Assembly: GCF_900111345.1 (NCBI RefSeq)
Contig: NZ_FOGY01000004.1
Location: 186,001-250,000, forward strand
Source: Psychrobacillus sp. OK032
GTDB lineage: Bacteria; Bacillota; Bacilli; Bacillales_A; Planococcaceae
Length of the DNA: 64,000 nucleotides
Reading direction: 5' to 3'
Under the pieces are notes generated by a model. That model made no database searches and was not told the origin of the DNA. It saw only the letters and a list, made by a program, of their open reading frames with translations. Numbering within the stretch: the first letter of the stretch is position 1; the number at the start of each line of letters is the position of its first letter. This document shows positions 45,878 to 55,027 of the stretch, piece after piece. The position numbers and the translations under genes are program-made.

Positions 45878-46186
45878 ATTTTACCCCTTTTTCTTATGTA
45901 TCGAGGATAGTGCAACTCACTTTTATTTTACATCAGTTAAAAGGCAAAACAAGTATATTTACGAAAAATTTGATCAACCCTATATATTCGGACAAAAGTA
46001 ATGCCATATTATCATTCAATATAAGTTACAATAATAATATTATGTTAACTTGATAAGGGGAACGCTTGGTTAATCTATGAAATACTTTAGTTGACTAGAA
46101 TCATTGAAATGTCGAATTAGGACAAGTATACATTGCATATGATGAGAGTAGCATAAACTACAATCATTACGTTAGGGGGACCAAGT
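45878..46186. other. Intergenic region, nothing recognised
   Basis: About 310 AT-rich bases between divergent genes. GGGGGA before 46187 is the ribosome binding site of the holin gene; no other feature stands out. Confidence 0.4.
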
Positions 46187-46444
46187 TTGACGAATAAACA
46201 GCATTCAGCACCATTTGAGAAAATGATGATTGTTCGTACGGTCGTTCTATTAATTGCCTGGTTAAACCAATATCTCGTTATGAAAGGTAAAAGTCCAATA
46301 CAGTTTAAGGACGAAGATGTGGAACTCGCTGTAACTTTTGGGTTTGCTTTTTTAGCCTCGATTTGGGCATGGTGGAAAAACAATGATGTGAGGTACAAGG
46401 CACGTCGAAATACACAACATCTGAGAAATAATGGGTTAAAATAG
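46187..46444 (+). CDS. SPP1-type phage holin (orphan)
   Basis: An 85-residue protein with two hydrophobic segments (IVRTVVLLIAWLNQYLV and VTFGFAFLASIWAWW) and the motif WKNND near the end, as in SPP1-family holins, which form membrane lesions for phage endolysins. The start is TTG 46187 after GGGGGACCAAG. No endolysin or other phage gene survives around it, so it is a prophage relic or a domesticated gene. Confidence 0.8.
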   Translation: MTNKQHSAPFEKMMIVRTVVLLIAWLNQYLVMKGKSPIQFKDEDVELAVTFGFAFLASIWAWWKNNDVRYKARRNTQHLRNNGLK

Positions 46445-46453
46445 TTGCTGATT

Positions 46454-46498
46454 CTAGTATATAAAACGATTTCAATCGTTTTATATACTAGTTTTTTT
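46454..46498 (+). terminator. Perfect terminator after the holin
   Basis: CTAGTATATAAAACGATT and its exact 18-base complement with a TC loop, followed by seven Ts. Confidence 0.9.
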
Positions 46499-46499
46499 A

Positions 46500-46725
46500 A
46501 TATATTTGGAAAAGATGAAAGGGAGGTGTACGCTTGGTGAAAAGATAGTGGCAGATTACGTATTGTATCAAGAGAGGATGCGGTATCGAACATCCTGTAT
46601 TTAATCCCTATTATTCATGGTGCAGAGATGTCCTTAACCGGGGAGCTACCTACTTTTTATCCGGAGATTCATCGGGAACATGGTCTTGGTCCGTTAATTC
46701 CAGACGGAATAAGCAGCAAAAAATA
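46500..46725 (+). pseudogene. Unidentified gene remnant
   Basis: An open stretch reads GRLRIVSREDAVSNILYLIP, IIHGAEMSLTGELPTFYPEI and HREHGLGPLIPDG, then stops at TAATAG near 46722. GGGAGGTG at 46521 could be its old ribosome binding site, but a stop separates it from the readable part. Composition is protein-like; I cannot name the family. Confidence 0.35.
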
Positions 46726-46834
46726 ATAGTAGAATCCACCGTATTGAGTTTGACCAACATTACGATATGTTCTTTCATCATTTTCTATCCGTTATGACAG
46801 GTCAACACATAAAGGGAAACTTCCAACAGTGGGG

Positions 46835-47066
46835 AGTTCTTCATTCCTTACTGATAAGGAATGAAGAACTAAGGCAAACAACACCGTATCCAATGGAAGG
46901 CATTCTAAATTTGCCTGCGTACTGCTCCTTCGCAAAAGAACTTTTGCGACAACAATTCCATGACCCACGTCCCTGTAGGCCTCAATGCTTAAGTTACCAA
47001 CGTCTTGTTGACCCTAGGTTCATAGGATGATTCACATAGATGAAGTCTCACGACGTGGGTTTTTTC
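46835..47066 (+). ncRNA. Candidate structured RNA (four successive hairpins and a T-tract)
   Basis: In 230 bases there are AGTTCTTCATTCCTTA with its exact complement (46835-46870, loop CTGA), AGGCAAA/TTTGCCT (46872-46916), TCGCAAAAG/CTTTTGCGA (46930-46949, loop AA), and a closing stem ACCCACGTC/GACGTGGGT (46963-46971 with 47052-47060) enclosing 80 bases with an inner CCTA/TAGG hairpin, followed by TTTTTT. The overlapping 46767-47030 frame does not look like a protein. I recognise no known RNA family. Confidence 0.45.
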
Positions 47067-47199
47067 GTCTATGTTCTATGTTCTACATCAGGAATTTATA
47101 GGACATTAATCACGATCATTTTAATCGTTTTCTCACCCTAATAGTTGAAGTGGAGAAATCACCGTCTGTTGAACAGGGATAAACATTGAGTAGAATATT

Positions 47200-48324
47200 T
47201 TACTCAAAAACACCATCTCTGAGTATTTCAAATTCAACTTTAATATTTACCTTCATATCTTTGTACATATCATGCAATTTTTCTTTCGACAAATTAGAAT
47301 TTCTTACGGAGCTTCTATACTTTTCGCCAAAGCCAAAGATATCCGATTGGACATTTTGGCAATGGGCAATAACCCTTGATATCTCTCTTGTTAAGTTTTT
47401 AACCATCGCATCTTCAAGTCTTTCGATTACTTTTGGATCTCCTGATTCCACATCTGGATATATTTCTAAAAGTCGTGCTTTTAGTTTAAGCTGAAAATCA
47501 AACTCTGGAGTAGTCGCATCAACTAGTTTCAACTCTCTTTTCGATTTAATTGCATCAAATGCTACAGGCATTTCATTAGACGTCCCTTTTATCAAATTGG
47601 GGGGGATATCCTCTTCCTTTAGGATCGTTTCAAATATTCCTGACTTAAAATTGTCTCTCAAAAGTTTCACATAAAAGCTATCTTCTAATGAAAGAGAACT
47701 TACCATTTTGCCATCATTAAATATGGCAACACCTGTTAATTCGACTAATTCTCCCTCTTTTTTTATAATTGGTATCGCGCTATCTTTACCTACCATATAA
47801 AAATCATGTGCAATTTCATGCAAGGTAGAAGAAATCATGTGTTCATATTTAATGTTTTGTTCCATTAACCTATATATATGTTGACCAATATCATCTATAT
47901 TTTTATATTCATGTTCAAGTAATACGGACGTTTCTCCTTCTACTACTGCCAAATACAGACTATTACTTACACTTGGATTTTCTAAAAGTGAATCCAAGTA
48001 AGAGTGAAGATCATCTTTTGCCAACTCTTCGCCGAACAAAACGACTCGCATCTGACCGATCGTAATTTTTTTGGATAACTTTCGATTGGCTTTCATTCTA
48101 TTTCCTTTGCTTGTTTCGTTTTCCGTCGTAATCACTTCTACATTGCTTTGAAATTCTGGGTTTACTTCTCTAACAACCACCGTAGTGGACATTCTTTCTT
48201 CAGTCCCTACATCATAACCGACTAAAGTGGTTAACCCTACTCGATCCAATATATCTGTCTCTGCACAACCAACTAAAATACTGAGCAAAAATAGAGGTAT
48301 GATATAGAACGTAACTTTTTTCAT
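47200..48324 (-). CDS. Ger(x)C family germinant receptor lipoprotein (operon 2)
   Basis: A 374-residue lipoprotein with lipobox LVGC (Cys 20) followed by AETDILDRVGLTTLVGYDVG. The C-terminal domain carries the Ger(x)C mark AHCQNVQSDIFGFGEKYRSS. Third gene of the second germination operon; its start shares a base with the stop of the permease gene. Confidence 0.9.
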   Translation of the reverse strand: MKKVTFYIIPLFLLSILVGCAETDILDRVGLTTLVGYDVGTEERMSTTVVVREVNPEFQSNVEVITTENETSKGNRMKANRKLSKKITIGQMRVVLFGEELAKDDLHSYLDSLLENPSVSNSLYLAVVEGETSVLLEHEYKNIDDIGQHIYRLMEQNIKYEHMISSTLHEIAHDFYMVGKDSAIPIIKKEGELVELTGVAIFNDGKMVSSLSLEDSFYVKLLRDNFKSGIFETILKEEDIPPNLIKGTSNEMPVAFDAIKSKRELKLVDATTPEFDFQLKLKARLLEIYPDVESGDPKVIERLEDAMVKNLTREISRVIAHCQNVQSDIFGFGEKYRSSVRNSNLSKEKLHDMYKDMKVNIKVEFEILRDGVFE

Positions 48325-49442
48325 TATTTTTGCTCCTTCTGTGATGAATATTTCTTTTTCAGCATCGCTACGAGCAATAAGATAATAGGATAGACAAATA
48401 TTATATAGAAAGCTATATTTCCAAAATGGGTATTAATCGAATTTATTTGGGTTCTGCTTTGAACAATTAATGTGCCTATAAATATAAGAATGGAGAAAAT
48501 CCAAACAAATTTCGTCCCGCTTATTTTAATTACTCGACTTGCACCACGAGAAGCAGCCCATAAATAAAGACATAGATTTGGTAAAATAATTAGCATCCAA
48601 AAACAAACTGCCACAAATTCAAACCGCTCCATAAAGGGAAAACTAATAAAACTGAACAAAGTTAAAGTCGCCCATATCGTTTTATCTAATTTTCCTTCGC
48701 TATAGTAAGTGAGGGAGACGAGCATAATGATTAGATATACGGCAGTAGTGAATAACAAGCCTAAATGCACATGTTTTTTCACATTTTCTTTGTCTTTTAC
48801 AAAAGGATAAATGATTTGAAGGATTTCAAAGCCTATAATCGTAAAAGCCATAGATTTTGCACCTTTTAAAATAGAGCCAATATTTGCTTCTAAAATAGGT
48901 AAAAGGCTATCTACTGATGCAAATTTTAAAGGAATTAATAACAGAGGGAGGATCCATAGAGCGAGTACGATACTAAAAAAAGAAACGCCAACAATCACCC
49001 GAAGACCACCTGTAAACGCATAAATAGTAACTAAAAGCAATGACGCAGAAATAAACCACGTACCTAAGCCTGGAAAAATCCATGTTTGAATTACTTCAAT
49101 ATAATTTCGCAGGACGGAAAAAAATGCAACGGAACAATACAGTATATAAATTACATTCAAGAAATTTCCAAACCATATACCAAAGACATCTTGATGGATC
49201 CCATAAAGATCATTGGAACCGTATATTTCCAATGTTTTGATCATACAAAAAGCAATGAGATGAGTGGCAAGACCTGCCAGAAGAACAGAAATCCATGCAT
49301 CTTGTTTTGCCTCTTGATACACAATCCGTTGAAATCCATGAATACCAACCCCAACTTGAGCACTATGGATTACAAAGATGAGCAAATAAGAATTAATCAT
49401 ATCTTTAGCGCTAAGTTGTATAGGATTTTTCATTGATTTCAC
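48324..49442 (-). CDS. GerB-family germinant receptor permease subunit (operon 2)
   Basis: A 372-residue protein with about ten hydrophobic helices, of the GerAB/endospore APC-permease type (LSAKDMINSYLLIFVIHSAQVGVGIHGFQRIVYQEAKQDAW). Middle gene of the A-B-C operon, starting seven bases after the A gene stop. Confidence 0.9.
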   Translation of the reverse strand: MKSMKNPIQLSAKDMINSYLLIFVIHSAQVGVGIHGFQRIVYQEAKQDAWISVLLAGLATHLIAFCMIKTLEIYGSNDLYGIHQDVFGIWFGNFLNVIYILYCSVAFFSVLRNYIEVIQTWIFPGLGTWFISASLLLVTIYAFTGGLRVIVGVSFFSIVLALWILPLLLIPLKFASVDSLLPILEANIGSILKGAKSMAFTIIGFEILQIIYPFVKDKENVKKHVHLGLLFTTAVYLIIMLVSLTYYSEGKLDKTIWATLTLFSFISFPFMERFEFVAVCFWMLIILPNLCLYLWAASRGASRVIKISGTKFVWIFSILIFIGTLIVQSRTQINSINTHFGNIAFYIIFVYPIILLLVAMLKKKYSSQKEQK

Positions 49443-49449
49443 CTTCAGT

Positions 49450-50970
49450 TCAGCTTTTTTCAGGTTTTATAGGCTCTGGATTGAATTTATCTTCATCAGC
49501 TGGCCTAACATTGGAAGGTCTTTTTGCTGTATAGGGTAATGGCATTCTAATAAGACTATCTCGCATATCCTGAAATCTAGGGGGATAGAAAGGAGCCATA
49601 TAAGGTGCACCCAAACTTGTTTGACGTAATAGATGAATAAGAATAAAGCAGAAGGCAAGCATAATTCCAAAAAACCCCCAAAATCCTGCGAGTATGATGA
49701 TGGGAAAACGAATAAGACGGATAACATTTCCCATAGTATAACTTGGTGTCGTAAAGGACGCTAATGCGCTTAAAGCGACAATAATAAGTAATATATTACT
49801 TGTTATTCCCGCTTGTACGGCTGCAGTTCCAATTACGATACCCCCTACAATCCCAATCGTTTGGCCAATCTTTGTAGGTAATCTTGCCCCAGCTTCTCGT
49901 AGTAGTTCAATGATAAATTCAAGAAGTAAGGCTTCAAAAACAGGTGGAAAAGGGACTAATGCCCTTGATTCACTCAGTGGAACTAAGAAAGCCTGTGGAA
50001 TTACTTCATAGTGAAATGTCAACGCACCTACATAAATTGGAGTCAAGAAAATGGAAAGAAAAATAGCAGTAAATCTTAATAGGCGAACAAATGTGGCAAC
50101 TTGCCATCGTAGATTCTTATCTTCTCTACTTTCAAAAAACTCAATAAACGATTGAGGACAAACAATTGCCATGGAACTACCGTCCACTATGACACCCAAT
50201 TTTCCATTCAATAGACCATCGCAAAACCTGTCTGGTCGTTCCGTTAAAAGCATTTGGGGGAAAGGCGATAACGAATTATCATCAATCATTTCAACAAGGA
50301 CCGCACTATCTAGTAATGCATCGACATCAAGATCTTTTATCCTTTGGCGAAGTGTATTTACCATTTCATCAGAAGCTATACCATTCATATAGATAAGGGA
50401 GAGGGAAGTATTGGAGCGCTTTCCTACTTTGAATTCTTCATTACAAAGATCGGGACTTACAATATTGCGACGAACCAATGAGATATTTGTAGAAAGACTC
50501 TCATTAAATCCAACTTGTGCTCCGATTACTTGTGATTCATTTTCAGGTGCTGATAGACTTCGCGATTCTCTTTTGGGAATATTCGCCAACACAACTGGTG
50601 AGTATCCCTCCACATATATAAGAACGCTTCCATTTACTAGGGAAGCTACTGTTTCCTCCAGTTGACTAGATATATTTACCTCTGGTAATGAAAGTGACAA
50701 CTTGATTGTTTCTGGTGTTTCATAAATTTTATTTTGTAAATTAGTAATAATATGATCGTTTAAAATTTGATCATTTACTAAATTTTTTATATATATAAGG
50801 GTTAAGTTCGGTGGAATAGATTTAACGATTAAATCAGATGGATTATGGGTAGCATCTTTTATCATCTGAGTAAAATTATTTTCCTCAGGAATAATCATTT
50901 CTACATTTTCTTTAGTTGCTTGTATGACTATAGGTGTTTGTTTTTTATTGAAAGGTAGTTTAAATTTCAT
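49450..50970 (-). CDS. GerA-family germinant receptor subunit A (operon 2)
   Basis: A 506-residue membrane protein with an N-terminal hydrophilic domain (about 1-280, including GAQVGFNESLSTNISLVRRNIVSPDL and FPQMLLTERPDR) and a membrane domain with LSESRALVPFPPVFEALLLEF and TPSYTMGNVIRLIRF, ending in a Pro-rich tail. First gene of operon 2. It has diverged well from the A subunit of operon 1. Confidence 0.92.
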   Translation of the reverse strand: MKFKLPFNKKQTPIVIQATKENVEMIIPEENNFTQMIKDATHNPSDLIVKSIPPNLTLIYIKNLVNDQILNDHIITNLQNKIYETPETIKLSLSLPEVNISSQLEETVASLVNGSVLIYVEGYSPVVLANIPKRESRSLSAPENESQVIGAQVGFNESLSTNISLVRRNIVSPDLCNEEFKVGKRSNTSLSLIYMNGIASDEMVNTLRQRIKDLDVDALLDSAVLVEMIDDNSLSPFPQMLLTERPDRFCDGLLNGKLGVIVDGSSMAIVCPQSFIEFFESREDKNLRWQVATFVRLLRFTAIFLSIFLTPIYVGALTFHYEVIPQAFLVPLSESRALVPFPPVFEALLLEFIIELLREAGARLPTKIGQTIGIVGGIVIGTAAVQAGITSNILLIIVALSALASFTTPSYTMGNVIRLIRFPIIILAGFWGFFGIMLAFCFILIHLLRQTSLGAPYMAPFYPPRFQDMRDSLIRMPLPYTAKRPSNVRPADEDKFNPEPIKPEKS

Positions 50971-51482
50971 ATTGAATATTAGGCTCCTCTCATTTCTTAC
51001 TTAGTTTATAGAATGGACTTTTAAAGGATTATCTATACTTATTTCATTAGATAAGATGAAAGAAGATATCCACGGGAACGACATACTTATAACCAAACTT
51101 TCCATCATGCATTCTTTCAAGATTTTGAACCGATAGTAATAGAACGATTTGGTGAGTCGGAGCAGCTGTTGTTATTAGATTAATAACTAAAGTAAATAGT
51201 ACTGTCTAACTAAGAATAAAATCTTAGTTAGACAGTTTTTTTATATTAATATTAGTTTGTTCGGCGCTTCTAAGATATTACCGAATAGAAAAAAGAATCC
51301 TTGAACATGACTAATACTCGAACCAAAATGATAAAAAACTAGCAAAAATGAAATTCGCATTACTTTATTTAAAATATTCTAAAAAATTGGACTTGACTTA
51401 ATAGTGGATACTTTATAAAATATATTGCATATACATAGAAAATTCGTGATTCAATACACGAACTAGAGGGGAATTATTATTC
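50971..51482. other. Divergent intergenic region with possible gene debris
   Basis: Holds a terminator (51200-51243) that closes a short protein-like stretch at about 51100-51180 (FQDFEPIVIERFGESEQLLLLD, then stop), perhaps the end of a lost gene. The remainder should hold promoters for operon 2 and the citrate transporter. Confidence 0.4.
51200..51243 (+). terminator. Rho-independent terminator without an intact gene
   Basis: CTGTCTAACTAAG / CTTAGTTAGACAG and a T-run; no intact gene precedes it on the plus strand. Confidence 0.8.
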
Positions 51483-52784
51483 ATGTTGGCTTTGTTGGGT
51501 TTTTTGATGATTGTTACTTTTTTATTTTTAGTAATAACTAAGCGACTCTCGGTAGTAGCAGCTTTTATCGGTGTGGCGGTTGTGTTTGCATTAATCGGTG
51601 GATTTTACGCTGAGATGGGTCAGATGATGATGGATGGTATTATCAAAGTGACACCAACTGCGGTTATGATTGTTTTTGCTATATTGTATTTTGGGTTAAT
51701 GATAGATGTTGGATTATTTGATCCGATGATTAACCGCATTTTAGCACTTGTAAAAGGGGATCCTTTAAAAGTAGTTTTAGCTACCGCCGTTATTACAATA
51801 TTAGTAGGTTTAGATGGAGATGGTTCTTCCACGTTTATGGTATCGGTCACTGCAATGCTTCCTTTATACATACGACTTGGGATGAGTCGATTAGTGTTAG
51901 CCTGTGTAGTAGCTTTAGCAGCAGGTGTGATGAATATTATTCCATGGGGTGGACCACTCGTTCGAGCTGCAGCGAGCCTTCAAGTAGAAGTTGCCGATTT
52001 GTTTATTCCTTTAATTCCAGTTATGGTTGCAGGGTTATTATGGACGCTATTCTCTGCCTATTTGTTAGGGAAGAAGGAAAGAGCACGACTCGGGGTTATT
52101 GTGTTAGAAGAGCCAACACCAACAGTAGCTGAACTAGCAGCAACAACTGTTGAGAAAAGAGGCGTTTCTAAAATTTATTGGTTTAATCTTTTCTTAACGA
52201 TCGTTTTAATGGCCTTACTTGTCATGGATATATTGCCGATTGCTATTTTATTTGCTACAGCATTTGCCATCGCATTAGTAGTTAACTTCCCAGATGTACA
52301 AAAACAACAAGATCAGATTTTAAGACATGCGAATAACTTTGTCATGATTAGTACAATGGTTTTTGCAGCAGGTATTTTTACGGGTATTTTCAGTGGAACT
52401 GGGATGATGGATGCGATGGCAAAAACTCTGGTTTCCGTAATTCCTGAATCGCTCGGAAGCCATATGCCAGTTATAGTTGCACTTACTAGTATTCCAATGG
52501 GACTTGTATTTTCTCCAGACGCCTATTACTTTGGTATACTACCTATTCTTAGTGAAACAGCAGCAGGTTTTGGAATAGATCCTGTAGAAATCGGACGGGC
52601 TGCATTATTAGGGCATTCAACCGCTGGATTCCCGTTATCACCATTAGTGCCAGCTACTTTTATCCTGATTGGGTTAGTTGGGGTAAGTTTTGGTGAACAT
52701 CAAAAATTCCTATTTAAATGGGCTTTTGGTACTACCGTAGTTATGACCATCGCAGCCGTGTTAACTGGTGCGATTACCTTATAA
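51483..52784 (+). CDS. CitMHS family divalent metal-citrate transporter
   Basis: A 433-residue membrane protein with about twelve helices, of the citrate-Mg/Ca:H+ symporter family. Motifs GLDGDGSSTFMVSVTAMLPLY, NIIPWGGPLVRAAAS and SPDAYYFGILPIL match CitM/CitH/CitN. ATG 51483 lies about 12 bases after GAGGGG. No CitST-type two-component genes are adjacent. Confidence 0.92.
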   Translation: MLALLGFLMIVTFLFLVITKRLSVVAAFIGVAVVFALIGGFYAEMGQMMMDGIIKVTPTAVMIVFAILYFGLMIDVGLFDPMINRILALVKGDPLKVVLATAVITILVGLDGDGSSTFMVSVTAMLPLYIRLGMSRLVLACVVALAAGVMNIIPWGGPLVRAAASLQVEVADLFIPLIPVMVAGLLWTLFSAYLLGKKERARLGVIVLEEPTPTVAELAATTVEKRGVSKIYWFNLFLTIVLMALLVMDILPIAILFATAFAIALVVNFPDVQKQQDQILRHANNFVMISTMVFAAGIFTGIFSGTGMMDAMAKTLVSVIPESLGSHMPVIVALTSIPMGLVFSPDAYYFGILPILSETAAGFGIDPVEIGRAALLGHSTAGFPLSPLVPATFILIGLVGVSFGEHQKFLFKWAFGTTVVMTIAAVLTGAITL

Positions 52785-52797
52785 ACAAACAACTGTT

Positions 52798-52833
52798 AAA
52801 ACGCTACTGCAGAAAAATGCAGTAGCGTTTTAT
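52798..52833. terminator. Bidirectional terminator
   Basis: AAAACGCTACTGC / GCAGTAGCGTTTT between convergent genes. Confidence 0.88.
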
Positions 52834-52834
52834 G

Positions 52835-53101
52835 TTAGGGGTAGAGCGATTCAGTCTTTTCTATATGTTTTAATGCTTCACTTGGACATGTTGCGATAAC
52901 TCTTTTCACATCTTCTCTAAGTGCTGCATCAGGTAATATCCAAGGTTTTCTACTCATGTTGAATGTCGAAGGTAAATATTTTATACAATTGGCAGCATGT
53001 ATGCATTTTCCTATATGAAAATAGACATCGACTTCATAGCCATTATATTTCTTGTAACCTGCATTGAGTAGGGCTTTTTCATCTTCCATTTTTTCCTTCA
53101 C
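52835..53101 (-). CDS. Divergent 4Fe-4S mono-cluster protein (YjdI-like)
   Basis: An 88-residue protein with the Fer4_19-type pattern: YFHIGKCIHAANCIKYLPSTFN, RKPWILPD and CPSEAL, giving three Cys (in place of the standard CxxCxxC set) for an iron-sulfur cluster. Related small proteins are of unknown function. It lies directly behind the RNase J gene on the minus strand and is probably its operon partner. Confidence 0.8.
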   Translation of the reverse strand: MKEKMEDEKALLNAGYKKYNGYEVDVYFHIGKCIHAANCIKYLPSTFNMSRKPWILPDAALREDVKRVIATCPSEALKHIEKTESLYP

Positions 53102-53107
53102 CCGATG

Positions 53108-54778
53108 TTACACTTCAATCATAATTGGAAGAATCATTGGCTTCCGTTTCGTACGGGAATATAAATGTTTTTCCACCGTTTTTTTGATATTTTGTTTTAA
53201 CACGCGCTGATTTCGATTATTATCTTTCATTTTATCTATAGTTGTTTTTACGATTTGATTTACTTCGTTTATAAGCTCTCCAGATTCTGGACCGTATATA
53301 AAACCTCTTGAGATAGTATCTGGACCTGAAATAATATTTCCTTGCGATTTACTAATAGTCGTAACAATGACTAGCATGCCATCTTCTGAAAGTAATTTAC
53401 GATCACGCAAGATGATTTCTCCAACATCACCTACACCAATACCATCTACGAAAACATTTCCAGCATCTACACTTCGCGTTTGAATGGCCTCATTATTCAC
53501 AATATCTACGACATCTCCATTACTAACAATGAAAATATTTTCTGTTTGGACTCCAACAGATTCTGCTAATAAGCGATGTTGATGAAGCATTCTGTATTCA
53601 CCGTGAATAGGGATAAAGTATTTTGGTTTCATCAACGTTAGCATCAACTTTAACTCTTCTTGGCAAGCATGACCCGATACATGAAGTCCTGTAACACTAC
53701 CTGAACCATATATTACCCTGGCACCTAATTGAAATAGATTATCTATTATGCGGGAAATACTCCGCTCATTTCCTGGAATAGGACCAGCAGCTAAAATAAC
53801 TGTGTCATCAGGAAGAACTTCTACTTGTCTAAAGTTTGAACTCGATAAACGTGATAACGCGGCCATCGGTTCACCTTGGCTTCCTGTACATAGAATGACC
53901 ACTTTTTCTGGATCCATCGAGTTTACTTCATTCGCTTCTATTATCATATTCTCTGGAACATCTAAGTATCCTCGCTCTATTGCAACCGATACAACATTGA
54001 CCATACTACGTCCAAGTAGAACAAGTTTACGGTTAGTCTTGATCGCTGCATTTACTATTTGTTGAACACGATGTACATTCGAAGCGAATGTAGAGATGAA
54101 CACTTTCCTAGGCGCATGACGAAATGCTTCTTCAATATGATCTCCTACAACCTGTTCTGATGAGGTAGACCCAGGTCTCTCTGCATTTGTACTTTCGGAC
54201 AGTAGCAGCAGAACACCATTTTCACCTAGTGCTGCCATTTTGTGAATGTCGGAACCCTGTTTATCTACTGGTGTCCAATCAAACTTGAAATCTCCAGTAT
54301 GTACGATTGTGCCTTGTGATGTATGGAATGCTATACCAAGACAGTCCGGAATACTGTGACTAGTTTTGAAAAATGTTGTCTTAATCGTTCCTAACTGTAA
54401 CTCCGACTCACTATCAATCATAAAAAGCTTCGTTCGTCTTAGAAGACCATGTTCTTTTAACTTAATTTCGATTAAACCTAACGTTAAATTAGTAGCATAA
54501 ATTGGGACGTTTACTTGTTTTAAGAAGTAGGGGATACCTCCAGTATGATCTTCATGTCCATGTGTAACGATTAGAGCCCTAATTTTTTCTTGATTCTCCT
54601 GTAAGTACGAAATATCCTGGATGATCAAATCTATACCTAATAGACTTTCATCCGGAAACTTTGATCCGCAGTCAATTACGACAATATCATCTTCAGATTG
54701 CAATACATACATATTTTTACCGATTTCGTTAACGCCTCCAAGGGCAAAAATCGATACTTTTTGGTCTGTTGTGTTCAA
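53108..54778 (-). CDS. Ribonuclease J (RNase J1/J2 type)
   Basis: A 556-residue metallo-beta-lactamase/beta-CASP RNase for mRNA decay and rRNA processing. Motifs: VFALGGVNEIGKN-type start (SIFALGGVNEIGKNMYVL), VTHGHEDHTGGIPYF with the zinc ligands, IVHTGDFKFDW, and beta-CASP ILCTGSQGEPMAAL, HVSGHA, PIHGEYRML. I chose TTG 54778, nine bases after GGGGAGG; an upstream ATG at 54811 would put that ribosome binding site inside the gene. Probably a paralogue of rnjA; the essential copy may be elsewhere. Confidence 0.92.
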   Translation of the reverse strand: MNTTDQKVSIFALGGVNEIGKNMYVLQSEDDIVVIDCGSKFPDESLLGIDLIIQDISYLQENQEKIRALIVTHGHEDHTGGIPYFLKQVNVPIYATNLTLGLIEIKLKEHGLLRRTKLFMIDSESELQLGTIKTTFFKTSHSIPDCLGIAFHTSQGTIVHTGDFKFDWTPVDKQGSDIHKMAALGENGVLLLLSESTNAERPGSTSSEQVVGDHIEEAFRHAPRKVFISTFASNVHRVQQIVNAAIKTNRKLVLLGRSMVNVVSVAIERGYLDVPENMIIEANEVNSMDPEKVVILCTGSQGEPMAALSRLSSSNFRQVEVLPDDTVILAAGPIPGNERSISRIIDNLFQLGARVIYGSGSVTGLHVSGHACQEELKLMLTLMKPKYFIPIHGEYRMLHQHRLLAESVGVQTENIFIVSNGDVVDIVNNEAIQTRSVDAGNVFVDGIGVGDVGEIILRDRKLLSEDGMLVIVTTISKSQGNIISGPDTISRGFIYGPESGELINEVNQIVKTTIDKMKDNNRNQRVLKQNIKKTVEKHLYSRTKRKPMILPIMIEV

Positions 54779-55027
54779 TATATTTTTCCTCCCCTTCAAA
54801 TTCATATTCAAAGTATTGCCTTTTCTACATCTTTTATAAGTAAGTTTATTTGGAATTTTTTTATTAGGGATTGAAGAAAGTGTTATTTGAAAAATTATCT
54901 ATTTTTGAAACTATGAGATTTTGGTTATTGTCGAATATACTTGTATTGTGCTAGAATATTGTTTATACAAAAATTCTCAAATATTAGAAAAATTAAAATA
55001 TGTAGTAACAGAGGGAGAGGAAGTTAT

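Noticed and set aside
46767-47030. 87-codon plus-strand ORF over the hairpin run
   Set aside because: Composition follows the hairpins, no ribosome binding site, and the last half is rich in Arg/Pro/Cys without protein character; a structured RNA fits better.
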